DNA of 21,590 bases from an uncultured Anaerolineae bacterium (GCA_903882765.1 CAIRYE010000166.1:1-21590); one strand, 5' to 3'; shown: positions 1 through 8,213, counted from the stretch's first letter. Numbers and translations are program-made. Notes: a model not told the origin generated them from the letters alone.

Positions 1-636
1 AGAAGCGACTTTGCAAAAAGCTTTGGCAAAAATATCAACCCCGTAAGTGGGTTCCCAGGAGCGGTTGCAGAATAGGGTGAATAGTTGACCTTGCCCAACG
101 GCGGTTTCGCGTGGTTGTGGGCTAAAGCGCTCACAATCGACCCCCCAAGGGATGAGGGAGGCGCGATTTTTTTTGGCGCCAAGCTGAAAGGCGCGGTGCT
201 GGGTTGCCTGGGCATCGCTGGTGTAATAGGCGGCTTTTCTAAGAGCGAAAATAGTCGTCAATTTCCAGATCCATTTTCGTTCGATGATGTCCATCAAGTC
301 AAAGCCCCAGCTCATGGCAAGCAAGGGTATATTGCTGGCGATGCTTGCCACAAACGCGCAATTTTGCAGTGGACCAGCGTGTACCAGATCAGGTTGGATT
401 CGATGGAGGATCGGTTTTAGGCTTTTTGCGGCTTTAAGTAGGTCAAAAAAAGTTTGTTCTCGGGTAAGGCCAAGGCTTTCGGCGATGTGAATATTTTTCA
501 AGCCACTAATAGGTGCCATATCGATCTTATCTTCGAGCAGGCGCACAAAATAGACCTCGTGCTGTGTGGAGGCAAGCGAAGATAAAAAGCGATGATCGTG
601 GACCGAATAGGTCTCTGAAAAATACAAAATGCGCAT
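1..636 (-). CDS. GT4-like glycosyltransferase, N-terminal part (3' end beyond window)
   Basis: An open frame reads from an ATG at 636 to the left edge without a stop (212 codons). The product begins MRILYFSETYSVHDHRFLSSL, and its N-terminal half looks like the acceptor domain of a GT-B fold glycosyltransferase. It has a first beta strand (RILYFSE), the strand-turn PDLVHAGP near residue 84, a second Rossmann strand ending in MSWGFD near 111, and the inter-domain stretch IPWGVDCERFSP near 164-175, which is typical of GT4 enzymes. The donor-binding half with the E-x7-E motif lies outside the window. It starts 8 bp after the NeuB-like gene and has no clear Shine-Dalgarno, so it is probably the next gene of the glycan operon and may be translated by reinitiation. 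It would add a sugar to the exported glycan at the cytoplasmic membrane; donor and acceptor are unknown. Confidence 0.85.
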   Translation of the reverse strand, partial: MRILYFSETYSVHDHRFLSSLASTQHEVYFVRLLEDKIDMAPISGLKNIHIAESLGLTREQTFFDLLKAAKSLKPILHRIQPDLVHAGPLQNCAFVASIASNIPLLAMSWGFDLMDIIERKWIWKLTTIFALRKAAYYTSDAQATQHRAFQLGAKKNRASLIPWGVDCERFSPQPRETAVGQGQLFTLFCNRSWEPTYGVDIFAKAFCKVAS

Positions 637-644
637 AGGTTAGG

Positions 645-1712
645 TTAGGCTACTAGGTCGGTCCAACGTAATTCTTTACCAAAGGGCAGATCAACGGCGG
701 CTCTGGTGCCGATCACAGCCTGGATCTGATCTGGCTTGATAGCGCCTGGTGTTGCAGGCCGCAAAACATCAATGCTCTCGCGAGTGAGAACTTCGCCGGC
801 TTTGATTTCACGGGCTGCCCTTAGGCAGCGGCGTTGCACAACCTGGGTTTCTTGTTCGTTGGGAGTAATAAATTTATCAGCGGAGCCAAGGGCGCGCTCC
901 AGCAAGCGAGTTTCCTTTACCATGCTCGCCCAGTCAGCGGGGTTCATGGCGAACTTATGGTCAGGACCTTCGCGGTCATTGCTATCCGTAAAGTGCCGTT
1001 CGATAACGCGAGCGCCAAGAGTGACCGCGCCAAGCACGGTGGCGTTTCCATGGGTGTGATCTGAAAGCCCCAGTACAACACTTGGGAACATAGCGGCGTA
1101 GGTTTTGAGAACATTTAGGTTGATGTGGTCGTAATTTTCGGGGCTGGCGGTGTAATTGGTGTTGCACTGCATCAAAACCAATTGATGGTTGATCGCTAGA
1201 ATGGAATGAACGGCCTTTTGAACTTCACCGATGTTAGAAGCACCTGTGGCGATAAGTACCGGTTTTCCTTTGGACGCCATCAATTGCAGGCTTTCGATCC
1301 AATCGATCTCACCAGAACCGATCTTATAGGCCGGTAGGTAGGCATCCACTTCTTCGATCGATTCAAAATCGTAAGGGGATGTGAAATAATCGATACCTAC
1401 GCGGTCACACTCTTCTTTCAAGATCTTCGTCCAGTTGGAGGGGATAGAGGCTTCTGAATATACCTGGAAGACGGATTTCTTCCAGGTTGCTTGATGCGAG
1501 ACAGCGCTGTTCATATGGGTAAAGCCGTAATCTGAAACGATCTTGGGAGCTTTAAAATTTTGAAACTTGGCAGCGTCAGCGCCGGCATCTTTTGCCAGTT
1601 GGATCAGCTCTTTCGCTCTAGCTAGATCACCATCATGATTGGCGGCAATATCAGCAATGAAATAGGTTGGATGGGATGGGCCGATCAGTGTGTTTCCAAT
1701 TTTTATGTCCAT
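645..1712 (-). CDS. NeuB-like N-acetylneuraminate/nonulosonic acid synthase with SAF domain
   Basis: A 355-residue protein of the usual length for sialic, legionaminic or pseudaminic acid synthases. These condense phosphoenolpyruvate with a six-carbon amino sugar to give a nine-carbon acid. The TIM-barrel NeuB domain spans roughly residues 10-270: FIADIAANHDGD (18-29), KFQNFK (49-54), SDHTHG (217-222) and ERHFTD (238-243) followed by GPDHKF (249-254). His219 and His240 correspond to the metal-binding histidines of the family. A SAF/antifreeze-like domain follows at about 293-352 (RRCLRAAREIKAGEVLT), which covers the active site in known dimers. It lies 19 bp after the RmlD-like gene. The TDSNDREGPDH signature differs from textbook NeuB/PseI, so the substrate is open. 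No CMP-sugar synthetase, NeuC/PseG hydrolase or aminotransferase is present in the window. Confidence 0.92.
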   Translation of the reverse strand: MDIKIGNTLIGPSHPTYFIADIAANHDGDLARAKELIQLAKDAGADAAKFQNFKAPKIVSDYGFTHMNSAVSHQATWKKSVFQVYSEASIPSNWTKILKEECDRVGIDYFTSPYDFESIEEVDAYLPAYKIGSGEIDWIESLQLMASKGKPVLIATGASNIGEVQKAVHSILAINHQLVLMQCNTNYTASPENYDHINLNVLKTYAAMFPSVVLGLSDHTHGNATVLGAVTLGARVIERHFTDSNDREGPDHKFAMNPADWASMVKETRLLERALGSADKFITPNEQETQVVQRRCLRAAREIKAGEVLTRESIDVLRPATPGAIKPDQIQAVIGTRAAVDLPFGKELRWTDLVA

Positions 1713-1731
1713 GATCTACTCCGTTTTAGAT

Positions 1732-2652
1732 TCACTTCTGTTGATAACTTCGTAATTTCTGTGGATAACCTAGCTTGTACTGGGTATAAAAGCGGTCGAT
1801 TCCGTGGGTAACTCCGGGAATTTCCATGCCAAGATCTGTGTATAACTTGGTATTATCGAGCCTTAGGTTGTGGGATCGCGGTGTATGAAGTGTGGATAAC
1901 TCTACTTCTTTTGGGGATATCAGGTGGATATCATAGCCAAAACGCTTCGCGATGCGCTGCCCAAACTCAAATTTCGATAGGGCTTCTGAGCCCGTTACGT
2001 GATACAAACCATGAAGTTCTTTTTCGAGCATCTTGTTAAAGATCTCAGCTAGGTCTTCGACATAGAGGGGGCAAAAAAACACATCTGGAAATCCAAAACA
2101 GGGTTGGTTTTCTGATAAAGCGTTGAAAAAGAACTCCGACAGTGATTTATTACCTTGCATGCTCCAGCCAAAAAAATTTACCCTTGCCACAATGGCGTGG
2201 GAATCGGTACTGAGCACGTATTCTTCGCTTTCCAATTTGCTTTCACTGTATACGATGGCGGGGTTGGGGGAGTCGCTCTCTTTGAAATGCCGATCACTTG
2301 AATCGAAGAAAACGGCATCGGTAGATATGTGGATAAGTTGAATGCCCCGTTGGGCAGTCTGTTCCGCGATAAAACCGGGAAGTTCGGCGTTGAGTCTAAA
2401 CGCCTCGCGAGGGTTCTTTTCACAGTCATCCAAATTGGCGTTGGCTGCCGCGTGGATCAGCACATCGGGTTTGAAGCGATCGATGACTTTTGCCAAAGAC
2501 CCTTTTTCGAGCAGGTCTACCGAGGTGGTCTCGAAGGGCAGTCGTTTAATTGGCTGCCTAACGGTTCCAAGGATGGAGTGTTGTTGGTGGGAGTTAAAGC
2601 AATAATTGATCCCAAATAAGCCAGCAGCTCCGGTGACAAGAATTTTCGACAT
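1732..2652 (-). CDS. RmlD-like NAD(P)-dependent sugar reductase (extended SDR)
   Basis: A 306-residue extended short-chain dehydrogenase resembling dTDP-4-dehydrorhamnose reductase (RmlD), which reduces a 4-keto nucleotide sugar. Visible are the cofactor motif TGAAGLFG (7-14), a DLLEKGSL segment after strand 2, HAAANANLDDCEKNP (67-81, the usual HAAA.T.VD.CE.NP motif of RmlD), STDAVF (110-115) and the catalytic pair in YSESK (Tyr135, Lys139). It lies between the PseB-like dehydratase (30 bp upstream) and the NeuB-like gene (19 bp downstream), so the natural guess is that it reduces the 4-keto product of the dehydratase. That is inference. No other Rml genes are present, so a rhamnose role has no local support. 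The gene also contains an unusual run of DnaA-box-like 9-mers (see the repeat entry). Confidence 0.85.
   Translation of the reverse strand: MSKILVTGAAGLFGINYCFNSHQQHSILGTVRQPIKRLPFETTSVDLLEKGSLAKVIDRFKPDVLIHAAANANLDDCEKNPREAFRLNAELPGFIAEQTAQRGIQLIHISTDAVFFDSSDRHFKESDSPNPAIVYSESKLESEEYVLSTDSHAIVARVNFFGWSMQGNKSLSEFFFNALSENQPCFGFPDVFFCPLYVEDLAEIFNKMLEKELHGLYHVTGSEALSKFEFGQRIAKRFGYDIHLISPKEVELSTLHTPRSHNLRLDNTKLYTDLGMEIPGVTHGIDRFYTQYKLGYPQKLRSYQQK
1739..2336 (-). repeat. Cluster of DnaA-box-like 9-mers inside the RmlD-like gene
   Basis: On the minus strand, TTATCCACA occurs exactly at 1760-1768, 1891-1899 and 2328-2336, TTATACACA at 1837-1845, and TTATCAACA at 1739-1747. All five point the same way. 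The first form is the bacterial DnaA-box consensus and the second matches the R2 box of the Escherichia coli origin. I did not see the exact 9-mer elsewhere in the window by eye. The copies fall in different codon phases (LST, LIH, YPQ, LYT, YQQ), so a repeated peptide does not explain them. Whether DnaA binds here is unknown. Confidence 0.5.
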
Positions 2653-2682
2653 AAGGATTATTTTGCAATCGGTAAGGAATGC

Positions 2683-3693
2683 TTATCCTTCAAGTTTTCC
2701 GGAAGAGAAATCCTCTTCAAAGGGGGCTATGTAGGTTTTAATCCCTTCCACATCCAACCATTCACTGTTGTTATCGCTGGTATACGAGAACCCTTCAGGA
2801 ACGGTCGTGCCTTTGTCTTTCCAAGAGTAACCAAACCAAACCGCTTCCGCTGGTTGAACCACATACATTCCGTCCAACTCAATGGTATGACGAGCTTCAT
2901 CCGAAGAGAGAAGATCTTCGTGTAATTTTTCGCCCGGGCGAATGCCAATGATATCGATCTTAGCGTTGGGCGCGATAGCTCTTGCCAGGTCGATCACCTT
3001 GGTGCTGGGGATCTTGGGGACGAATACTTCGCCGCCTTCCATTTGTTCGATACAACGCATCACAAAGTGAACGCCCTGCTCTAAAGAGAGCCAGAAGCGC
3101 GTCATACGATCATCCGTAATGGTGATCTTGCCGCTTTGCCTTTGTTTGAGGAACAAGGGAACCACAGATCCGCGGGAACCAACTACATTCCCATATCGCA
3201 CACAAGAGTAACGCGTGGCGGTTCCGGCTGCATAAGCATTGGATTGGATAACGAGCTTCTCAGCAACTAATTTTGTACCACCATACAAGTTTGCTGGGCT
3301 AACCGCTTTATCGGTGCTAAGCGCCAACACTTTGCTCACGCCCGCGTCGAGGGCGGCTTCGAGAACATTGGAGGTCCCCATAATATTGGTCTTTACGGCT
3401 TCCATGGGGTTGTATTCGCAAGCCGGCACCTGTTTTAGGGCGGCGGCGTGTACTACGATATCCACACCATGCATGGCGCGGGTAAGGCGTTCTCGGTCGC
3501 GGATATCGCCGATGAAGTACCGCAGGCTGGGGTGTTCGTAGCCGGCGACACGCATTTCATGTTGTTTCAACTCATCGCGACTAAATACGATGATCTTTTT
3601 GGGTTGTTTTTCAGCAAGCAAAAGCTTGATAAATTTCTTTCCAAAAGAACCTGTACCACCGGTGATCAATACTACTTTATTAGTCCAATCCAT
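2683..3693 (-). CDS. pseB: UDP-N-acetylglucosamine 4,6-dehydratase (PseB/FlaA1-like)
   Basis: An extended SDR that removes water from UDP-GlcNAc to give a UDP-4-keto-6-deoxy sugar, first step to pseudaminic acid and related 6-deoxy amino sugars. With the start used here it is 336 residues, normal for soluble PseB. It has TGGTGSFGK (11-19), SRDELKQ (38-44), GDIRDRERL (62-70), AAALKQVPACEYNP (83-96), the TDK triad (127-129) that replaces the usual serine, and Tyr137/Lys141 in YGGTK. The C-terminus carries the family's SDNNSEWLDVE segment. The ATG at 3693 is preceded 8 nt upstream by GGAGG. A TTG four codons further upstream overlaps that ribosome site, so it is unlikely to be used. PseC, PseH, PseG and PseF are not in the window, so the end product is not shown. 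A Cap5E/WbjB-like 5-epimerising role is the alternative. Confidence 0.88.
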   Translation of the reverse strand: MDWTNKVVLITGGTGSFGKKFIKLLLAEKQPKKIIVFSRDELKQHEMRVAGYEHPSLRYFIGDIRDRERLTRAMHGVDIVVHAAALKQVPACEYNPMEAVKTNIMGTSNVLEAALDAGVSKVLALSTDKAVSPANLYGGTKLVAEKLVIQSNAYAAGTATRYSCVRYGNVVGSRGSVVPLFLKQRQSGKITITDDRMTRFWLSLEQGVHFVMRCIEQMEGGEVFVPKIPSTKVIDLARAIAPNAKIDIIGIRPGEKLHEDLLSSDEARHTIELDGMYVVQPAEAVWFGYSWKDKGTTVPEGFSYTSDNNSEWLDVEGIKTYIAPFEEDFSSGKLEG

Positions 3694-3730
3694 AACTTCC
3701 TCCAAAAATTTTCATCGCTCGATAAAAATG

Positions 3731-4525
3731 TTATTTACAAATAAAGATGCCAGTTCGTTTGCTGATCCGGATCGATTTCTCGCTGTCGTATGTTGATTTT
3801 AGTACATCTCGCACAAAATCCAAACGTATCTCGTCTCGTCTCTCTTCAGGGATTGCCGAGCGGATGTAATCGATCACTGGTTCCACCTGGTCGATCACCA
3901 GACTATCAGAGTATTCCAGGATCTCAACCTTTTCAAAGAACTTTTCTAACAGGTCTCGCCCATTCTCGAGGGTAAAGAAATCGTGGTTGATGAATGGATT
4001 GCCTGGGTCAACCAATTGGAGATACTCGACCATTTCTTTCATGTGCCCATTACCGTTTGTGGAGGCAATAAAGGTGCCGCCCCTTTTGAGGACTCGCCGG
4101 ATCTCAGCGATCGCTTTTTCGCGGTTTGGGATGTGATACAACATATGGTTCGCCATTACCAGGTCGAACGCGGCATCCTTGAAAGAGATCTGTTGCGCAT
4201 TGATCTGTTTGTACTTAAAATTCCGCTTAGTTACTACCAAGCTGCGCCAAGCGTCCAAAAGCATGCCTTCTGAGATGTCGCTAAGCGTGATCACCCAATC
4301 CGGTGGGATACGCTCGCCGTAATTTACCCAAAAGGAGCCATTGCCGCAGCCTAACTCTAGCACATGGGCATCCGACGGAACATCGCGCAACTGCCCAAGT
4401 ATAAAATTAAACCACCCCGTTTTGTTGGTACTGTACTTCGAGTGCAGCGAAATACGGGCATCCAGATTGCTGGCTGTTTTGTATTGTTCGCTAACCAACT
4501 TATCGGTGTTGATCGGGTCAGTCAT
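3731..4525 (-). CDS. Class I SAM-dependent methyltransferase
   Basis: A 264-residue Rossmann-fold methyltransferase. Motif I is VLELGCGNG (55-63), the acidic strand-2 end is LSDIS (81-85), and the post-motif region is DLVMANHMLYHI (121-132) followed by EIRRVLKRGGTFIAST (141-156), as in Methyltransf_11/25 families. The N-terminal segment ARISLHSKYSTNKTGW (23-38) recurs in a subfamily often found in natural-product and glycan clusters. It starts 9 bp after its methyltransferase neighbour and ends 37 bp before the PseB-like gene. In this setting it may methylate a sugar hydroxyl or amine of the surface glycan, but nothing in the sequence fixes the acceptor. Confidence 0.85.
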   Translation of the reverse strand: MTDPINTDKLVSEQYKTASNLDARISLHSKYSTNKTGWFNFILGQLRDVPSDAHVLELGCGNGSFWVNYGERIPPDWVITLSDISEGMLLDAWRSLVVTKRNFKYKQINAQQISFKDAAFDLVMANHMLYHIPNREKAIAEIRRVLKRGGTFIASTNGNGHMKEMVEYLQLVDPGNPFINHDFFTLENGRDLLEKFFEKVEILEYSDSLVIDQVEPVIDYIRSAIPEERRDEIRLDFVRDVLKSTYDSEKSIRISKRTGIFICK

Positions 4526-4534
4526 GGACTGGGC

Positions 4535-5356
4535 TCATTTTTTTAGGACGATCACCGGGTACTGGCCGTTACGCCCAAAAAAACCAGGGAAAACATCCTC
4601 CAACCAGAAAACCAGTTTTAGGAAGAGTTTGCCACCAAGTTTCGGTTGGATGAACCAGCGCAGGTAACGGGTAGACATACTTCGCCAAGGTTTGATCTCA
4701 AGAGGAATATGGTTTCCAACCTCTTGCATCAACCATTGTGGAGTCATTTTACGCACAAAGGTGCCTTCCGGATCGGCTTCGTTGAGCCAGTCCTTCTTCT
4801 TTTTCTCACTACGGCCGGCTAGCTTGCGTAGCAGACCGATCAGTGGTTCGCCTAGGCGGCTCAAGAGAGGGTCGCTCCAGCCGTTAACAATGGTGGCGGT
4901 ATGCCCGGGGTTAAGCACGCGGTAAAGCTCATCGTAGGCACGGGGGTGTTCTTCTATAGCGAGGTGATGGATGGCGTGCATAGAAACGACTCCGTCAAAA
5001 CTTTCGCTCATAAAGGGCAAATTAGCCAAGTCGCCAACAACAAATAATCCATGATCGCCAATACGAGTGCGGGCTTCCTTCAATGCTTGGATGGAAATAT
5101 CGAGGCAAACCCTTTTTTGGTATCCATTTGAATAGGTAATGTAATCATCATATTGAACTGGTCCAGAGCCGGCATCTAGAAGAAATTGTCCATTTTTCGC
5201 CAAGTACTTGCTGATGCGTAAGCGCGTTTTTTGGATGTATTCGGCGGAAACGGGACGAAGGTCTTCGTAGCGGGCATTTTGGAAATTTCCATCTTTTTCC
5301 TGTTGCCATCCAATAGAATCATAAAATTCTTTTACTTTTTGTTTTGTATCAGACAT
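4535..5356 (-). CDS. Class I SAM-dependent methyltransferase (second copy type)
   Basis: A 273-residue protein with motif I LLDAGSGPVQY (59-69), CLDIS at the end of strand 2 (84-88), GDLANLPFMSESFDGVVSMH (108-127) and ELYRVLNPGHTATIVNGW (143-160). This is the order of a Methyltransf_11-type enzyme. The C-terminal part (about 160-273) is longer, with a basic stretch EKKKKDW near 184-190 and a hydrophobic aromatic helix KLFLKLVFWLEDVFPGFFG near 243-261 that might touch the membrane. It is not a recent duplicate of the adjacent methyltransferase; similarity is limited to the shared fold. It lies 6 bp after the KpsC/S-like gene. Chain-terminating or decorating methylation of the glycan is the simplest role, but this is inference. 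Confidence 0.84.
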   Translation of the reverse strand: MSDTKQKVKEFYDSIGWQQEKDGNFQNARYEDLRPVSAEYIQKTRLRISKYLAKNGQFLLDAGSGPVQYDDYITYSNGYQKRVCLDISIQALKEARTRIGDHGLFVVGDLANLPFMSESFDGVVSMHAIHHLAIEEHPRAYDELYRVLNPGHTATIVNGWSDPLLSRLGEPLIGLLRKLAGRSEKKKKDWLNEADPEGTFVRKMTPQWLMQEVGNHIPLEIKPWRSMSTRYLRWFIQPKLGGKLFLKLVFWLEDVFPGFFGRNGQYPVIVLKK

Positions 5357-5362
5357 ATTCTT

Positions 5363-6928
5363 TTACCAATCGATCGTTTCGCCTGCTAGGGATTTGAAGG
5401 TCTTGCCAAACTCGGATTGGCCTTCAGGAGTTAGTACTCGTTGAACCGGCCATTCTTTCAGGTCTTCCCAAAATTTCATCAAACGCCAAGGGAAGGGCCG
5501 AGGGTATTCAAAGAAGAAGCGGTATGCGTAATTCCAAGCGGTTTCCACTTGGGCCTCACTGAGCGCGTTGTTTGCAGCATTGGCAAGGATTTTCGTACTC
5601 AAATCAAAATACTCCTCGTAAGAGGATGGGTCGTGGGTGAAGCCCTTACCGCGGTAATGGGTCTGTCCCGCAACGATAACCGGGACGCCGCGCATTGCCA
5701 TCTCTAACCCAACCGTGGTAGTGTACACTAAGCCAAGGTTGGCAATTTCCATTAAGTCGTAGGTATTTACTTTTTCTAGCGGACCAATGATCTTGATGTT
5801 TTCTGGGATCTCGCCGAGGGTGGCTTTGATCACGTCCATACTGGATGGACCCTTCATTAATCGTTCACCGGGATGAATGCGGATGATCAACTGAGCGTTT
5901 GGATGGTCTTTGTAATAGGTAACCGTTTTTGCGATCCACTCCGCCATTGATTGGGTGAAAAGGTTGCGGCCGAGGGTGAGGCTATCACCAAGTACATTGG
6001 TAGCCAACAACACAACTGGGCGATCGTCCAACCCAAGATTCTTTCGCTGGGTCGCTCCTCCCACTGAGGCTACATCCTGCCAAAAGCGGGTGCCCTTGCC
6101 ATATTTCTTGGCGGTCGAGCGGGCGTTCTCGAATTCCGTGATCTGATCTACTTGAGAAGGAGTGAGTTTTCGATCTTTGGTGACTGCCCATAGCTCAGTC
6201 GTATTCTGATTCATCACAACATCAGAATGTGAGAGCCAGATCTGCTCGCGCTGGTCATTAAATTCGTAGGTGACGGTTTTTTTCTTTAAAAAGGTGGAAA
6301 CCTGGAAGAAAACGCCCAACTCGGTTACCAAACCATTGGGTATTAGTACTAGGTCTGGGGATCTTCGCTCGAACAAGGCACAGGCAGCTTTCGCCGCGGC
6401 GGTATTTCGCTGAATGCGTAGTTGGTAAAGGGCGGATCTTTTGTTGAAATCTTCTACCTGAAGGGTGTACATCGTGTCGTACGCTGAGGCAAGCGCGATG
6501 TTCTTATCGAAGCCATTTGGAAGAGAAGCGTTGGGTTTTAGACCAAGTAAAGGGATGGTTTCAAAAATATTGGAGAATTTTGCCAACACTCTATGCGCAT
6601 AGGAATTTTGACGTTTCAAATCAAAATCATTGATGGGTTTATCCCAACTGCTGTATGGCAGATAGGCAACCGTGACCTTATACCCCATCTTGTTGAGAAC
6701 AGTGGCGATGACGGCGGCTTGTTCGATCCAGTAATGCAGGGTGGCAAAAATGAGAATATGCTGGCCGGTATTCACCCCTACAGGGATCTCCCGAATGGCG
6801 GGCAATTCTCGCTCGATGAAATTCTCGAGTTGAACAAGTTTGAACCGGGTGCGAGGGGGTTGCTTTTGCACAAGGTCGTAGAGGTCGGTAAGGTAGGGAA
6901 TTTTCCCTAACAGGTCTTTGATCTGCAT
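5363..6928 (-). CDS. KpsC/KpsS-like capsule polysaccharide glycosyltransferase
   Basis: A 521-residue soluble protein whose second half carries the hallmarks of the capsule-synthesis family that includes KpsC and KpsS. These are IIRIHPGE (348-355), a linker with LEKVNTYDLMEIANLGLVY (384-402), TTTVGLEMAMRGVPVIVAG (403-421), and GKGFTHD (427-433). They match the donor-site pattern HPGE ... STVGLEAL..GKPVIVLG ... GKGLT. In proteobacteria this family adds beta-Kdo linkers to a lipid for ABC-exported capsules. The first half (about 50-240) resembles a GT-B N-terminal domain (HILIFATLHYWIEQ at 57-70). The C-terminus has the aromatic FFFEYPRPFPW (471-481). It sits directly after the exporter genes (9 bp), fitting a role in building or priming the exported chain. 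The sugar is unknown; Kdo-like or nonulosonic acids are candidates because of the NeuB-like gene. Confidence 0.75.
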   Translation of the reverse strand: MQIKDLLGKIPYLTDLYDLVQKQPPRTRFKLVQLENFIERELPAIREIPVGVNTGQHILIFATLHYWIEQAAVIATVLNKMGYKVTVAYLPYSSWDKPINDFDLKRQNSYAHRVLAKFSNIFETIPLLGLKPNASLPNGFDKNIALASAYDTMYTLQVEDFNKRSALYQLRIQRNTAAAKAACALFERRSPDLVLIPNGLVTELGVFFQVSTFLKKKTVTYEFNDQREQIWLSHSDVVMNQNTTELWAVTKDRKLTPSQVDQITEFENARSTAKKYGKGTRFWQDVASVGGATQRKNLGLDDRPVVLLATNVLGDSLTLGRNLFTQSMAEWIAKTVTYYKDHPNAQLIIRIHPGERLMKGPSSMDVIKATLGEIPENIKIIGPLEKVNTYDLMEIANLGLVYTTTVGLEMAMRGVPVIVAGQTHYRGKGFTHDPSSYEEYFDLSTKILANAANNALSEAQVETAWNYAYRFFFEYPRPFPWRLMKFWEDLKEWPVQRVLTPEGQSEFGKTFKSLAGETIDW

Positions 6929-6937
6929 AGAACTAAA

Positions 6938-8212
6938 CTAACTACCCTTTTTGTCTAACTTCTCAATGGTCCAATTCAAGCGAGGGCGTAATGGACCATT
7001 TCGTTGTTCAGCCCATTGCATACCAGGGGCAGCGGATGGATCTACCGAGAAGCTAAGAGCGTTCTCATCCATGAAATATCGTTTAATTCCAAATGTACTA
7101 GCGTTCACACCGATAATGAAACGGCCTTCGTTTAGCAGGTCGCCCGGAATGTTACATCGGCTGACATAGGTGCCAGGCGCGCGTACCGAGTGTTTCTCGT
7201 ACATAGCGGCGTCATCTACATCAAAAGAGGTGAATACATACTCGCCGCGAACTGTGCTGAGGTAAACACCAACACGCAAACCCGTAACCGGTGCCGCGAG
7301 GTTGTAGGTCATTTCAACATTTACGTCCTCAACTGATCGGATGGCGTCGACCACTTTGCCCTTAGAATCGACCAGTTTTAGCGAGATGGGGGTAAAGGGA
7401 GCGGCGGCGTTGGTTAGCTCTGTGGGGTCCCAGGAGCGTTCGCCGGCTTGGGATTGACCGGAAGCAAGGTAGAAATCTACAGCATCGTTGGTGTGGGCAC
7501 GCATAACCATGCGGCCCTTTTGCATAACGATCGCTTCCTGAGTGAGGCGCAGGATGGCGCTCATGTTGTGGCTAACAAACAGAACTGTTCGCCCTTGCGC
7601 GGCAACATCATTCATCTTGCCCAAACATTTACGTTGGAACTCAGCATCACCAACCGCTAAAACTTCATCGACAACCAAGATCTCTGGTTCCAAATGGGCC
7701 GCGACCGCGAAAGCCAGGCGCAAGTACATTCCGGAGGAGTAGCGTTTTACGGGTGTATCGATAAATTGCTCTACCTCTGAGAAATCAACGATCTCATCAA
7801 ACTTACTCTCGATCTCCGAGCGTTTCATCCCGAGGATGGCGCCGTTAAGGTAAATATTTTCTCGACCAGTTAGCTCCGGGTGAAACCCAGTGCCGACTTC
7901 CAACAAGGAGCCTACGCGGCCACGAACGGTTACCGAGCCGGTAGTTGGCTCTGTAACCCGTGATAGAACCTTAAGTAAGGTGGATTTACCGGCGCCGTTT
8001 CGGCCGATAATACCAAGAACATGTCCTTCTTCGAGGTCGAAGCTGACATCTTTTAGCGCCCAAATGTAGTTTTCTTCAACCGTGTTGCGCCTAAACAGTT
8101 TATTTGGAAGCGCGACGATCTGATCCCGGAGCATTTCATACTTGAACTTGCCCGGCGCAGCGCCGATCTTGTATTTTTTACTAATATCTTCAACTTTGAT
8201 CGCTATAGCCAT
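6938..8212 (-). CDS. wzt: Polysaccharide ABC exporter ATPase with Wzt-like C-terminal domain
   Basis: A 424-residue ABC ATPase of the Wzt/TagH/RfbE group, the cytoplasmic motor for export of a lipid-linked glycan. Nucleotide-binding motifs are all intact: Walker A GRNGAGKS (70-77), Q-loop region RVGSLLEVGTGFHPELTGREN (99-119), signature YSSGM (158-162), Walker B EILVVDEV (177-184) and the switch histidine in SHNM (214-217). After residue about 255 comes a beta-rich extension (WDPTEL onward, MTYNLAAPVTGLRVGVYLS near 301-319, ending LNWTIEKLD). This is the place and size of the Wzt C-terminal carbohydrate-binding domain, which in known systems recognises the finished, end-modified chain. Two methyltransferases encoded nearby would fit such end recognition. 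The start lies 1 bp after the permease stop. Confidence 0.9.
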   Translation of the reverse strand: MAIAIKVEDISKKYKIGAAPGKFKYEMLRDQIVALPNKLFRRNTVEENYIWALKDVSFDLEEGHVLGIIGRNGAGKSTLLKVLSRVTEPTTGSVTVRGRVGSLLEVGTGFHPELTGRENIYLNGAILGMKRSEIESKFDEIVDFSEVEQFIDTPVKRYSSGMYLRLAFAVAAHLEPEILVVDEVLAVGDAEFQRKCLGKMNDVAAQGRTVLFVSHNMSAILRLTQEAIVMQKGRMVMRAHTNDAVDFYLASGQSQAGERSWDPTELTNAAAPFTPISLKLVDSKGKVVDAIRSVEDVNVEMTYNLAAPVTGLRVGVYLSTVRGEYVFTSFDVDDAAMYEKHSVRAPGTYVSRCNIPGDLLNEGRFIIGVNASTFGIKRYFMDENALSFSVDPSAAPGMQWAEQRNGPLRPRLNWTIEKLDKKGS

Positions 8213-8213
8213 A

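Noticed and set aside
85..420. A 111-codon plus-strand frame at the left edge
   Set aside because: It lies antisense to the GT4 glycosyltransferase frame, which runs through the same bases with clear family features; the plus frame has no recognisable motif.
1739..2336. A full replication origin at the DnaA-box cluster
   Set aside because: The boxes lie within a conserved coding gene, no AT-rich unwinding region is apparent, and dnaA/dnaN are absent; only a DnaA-binding cluster is proposed.
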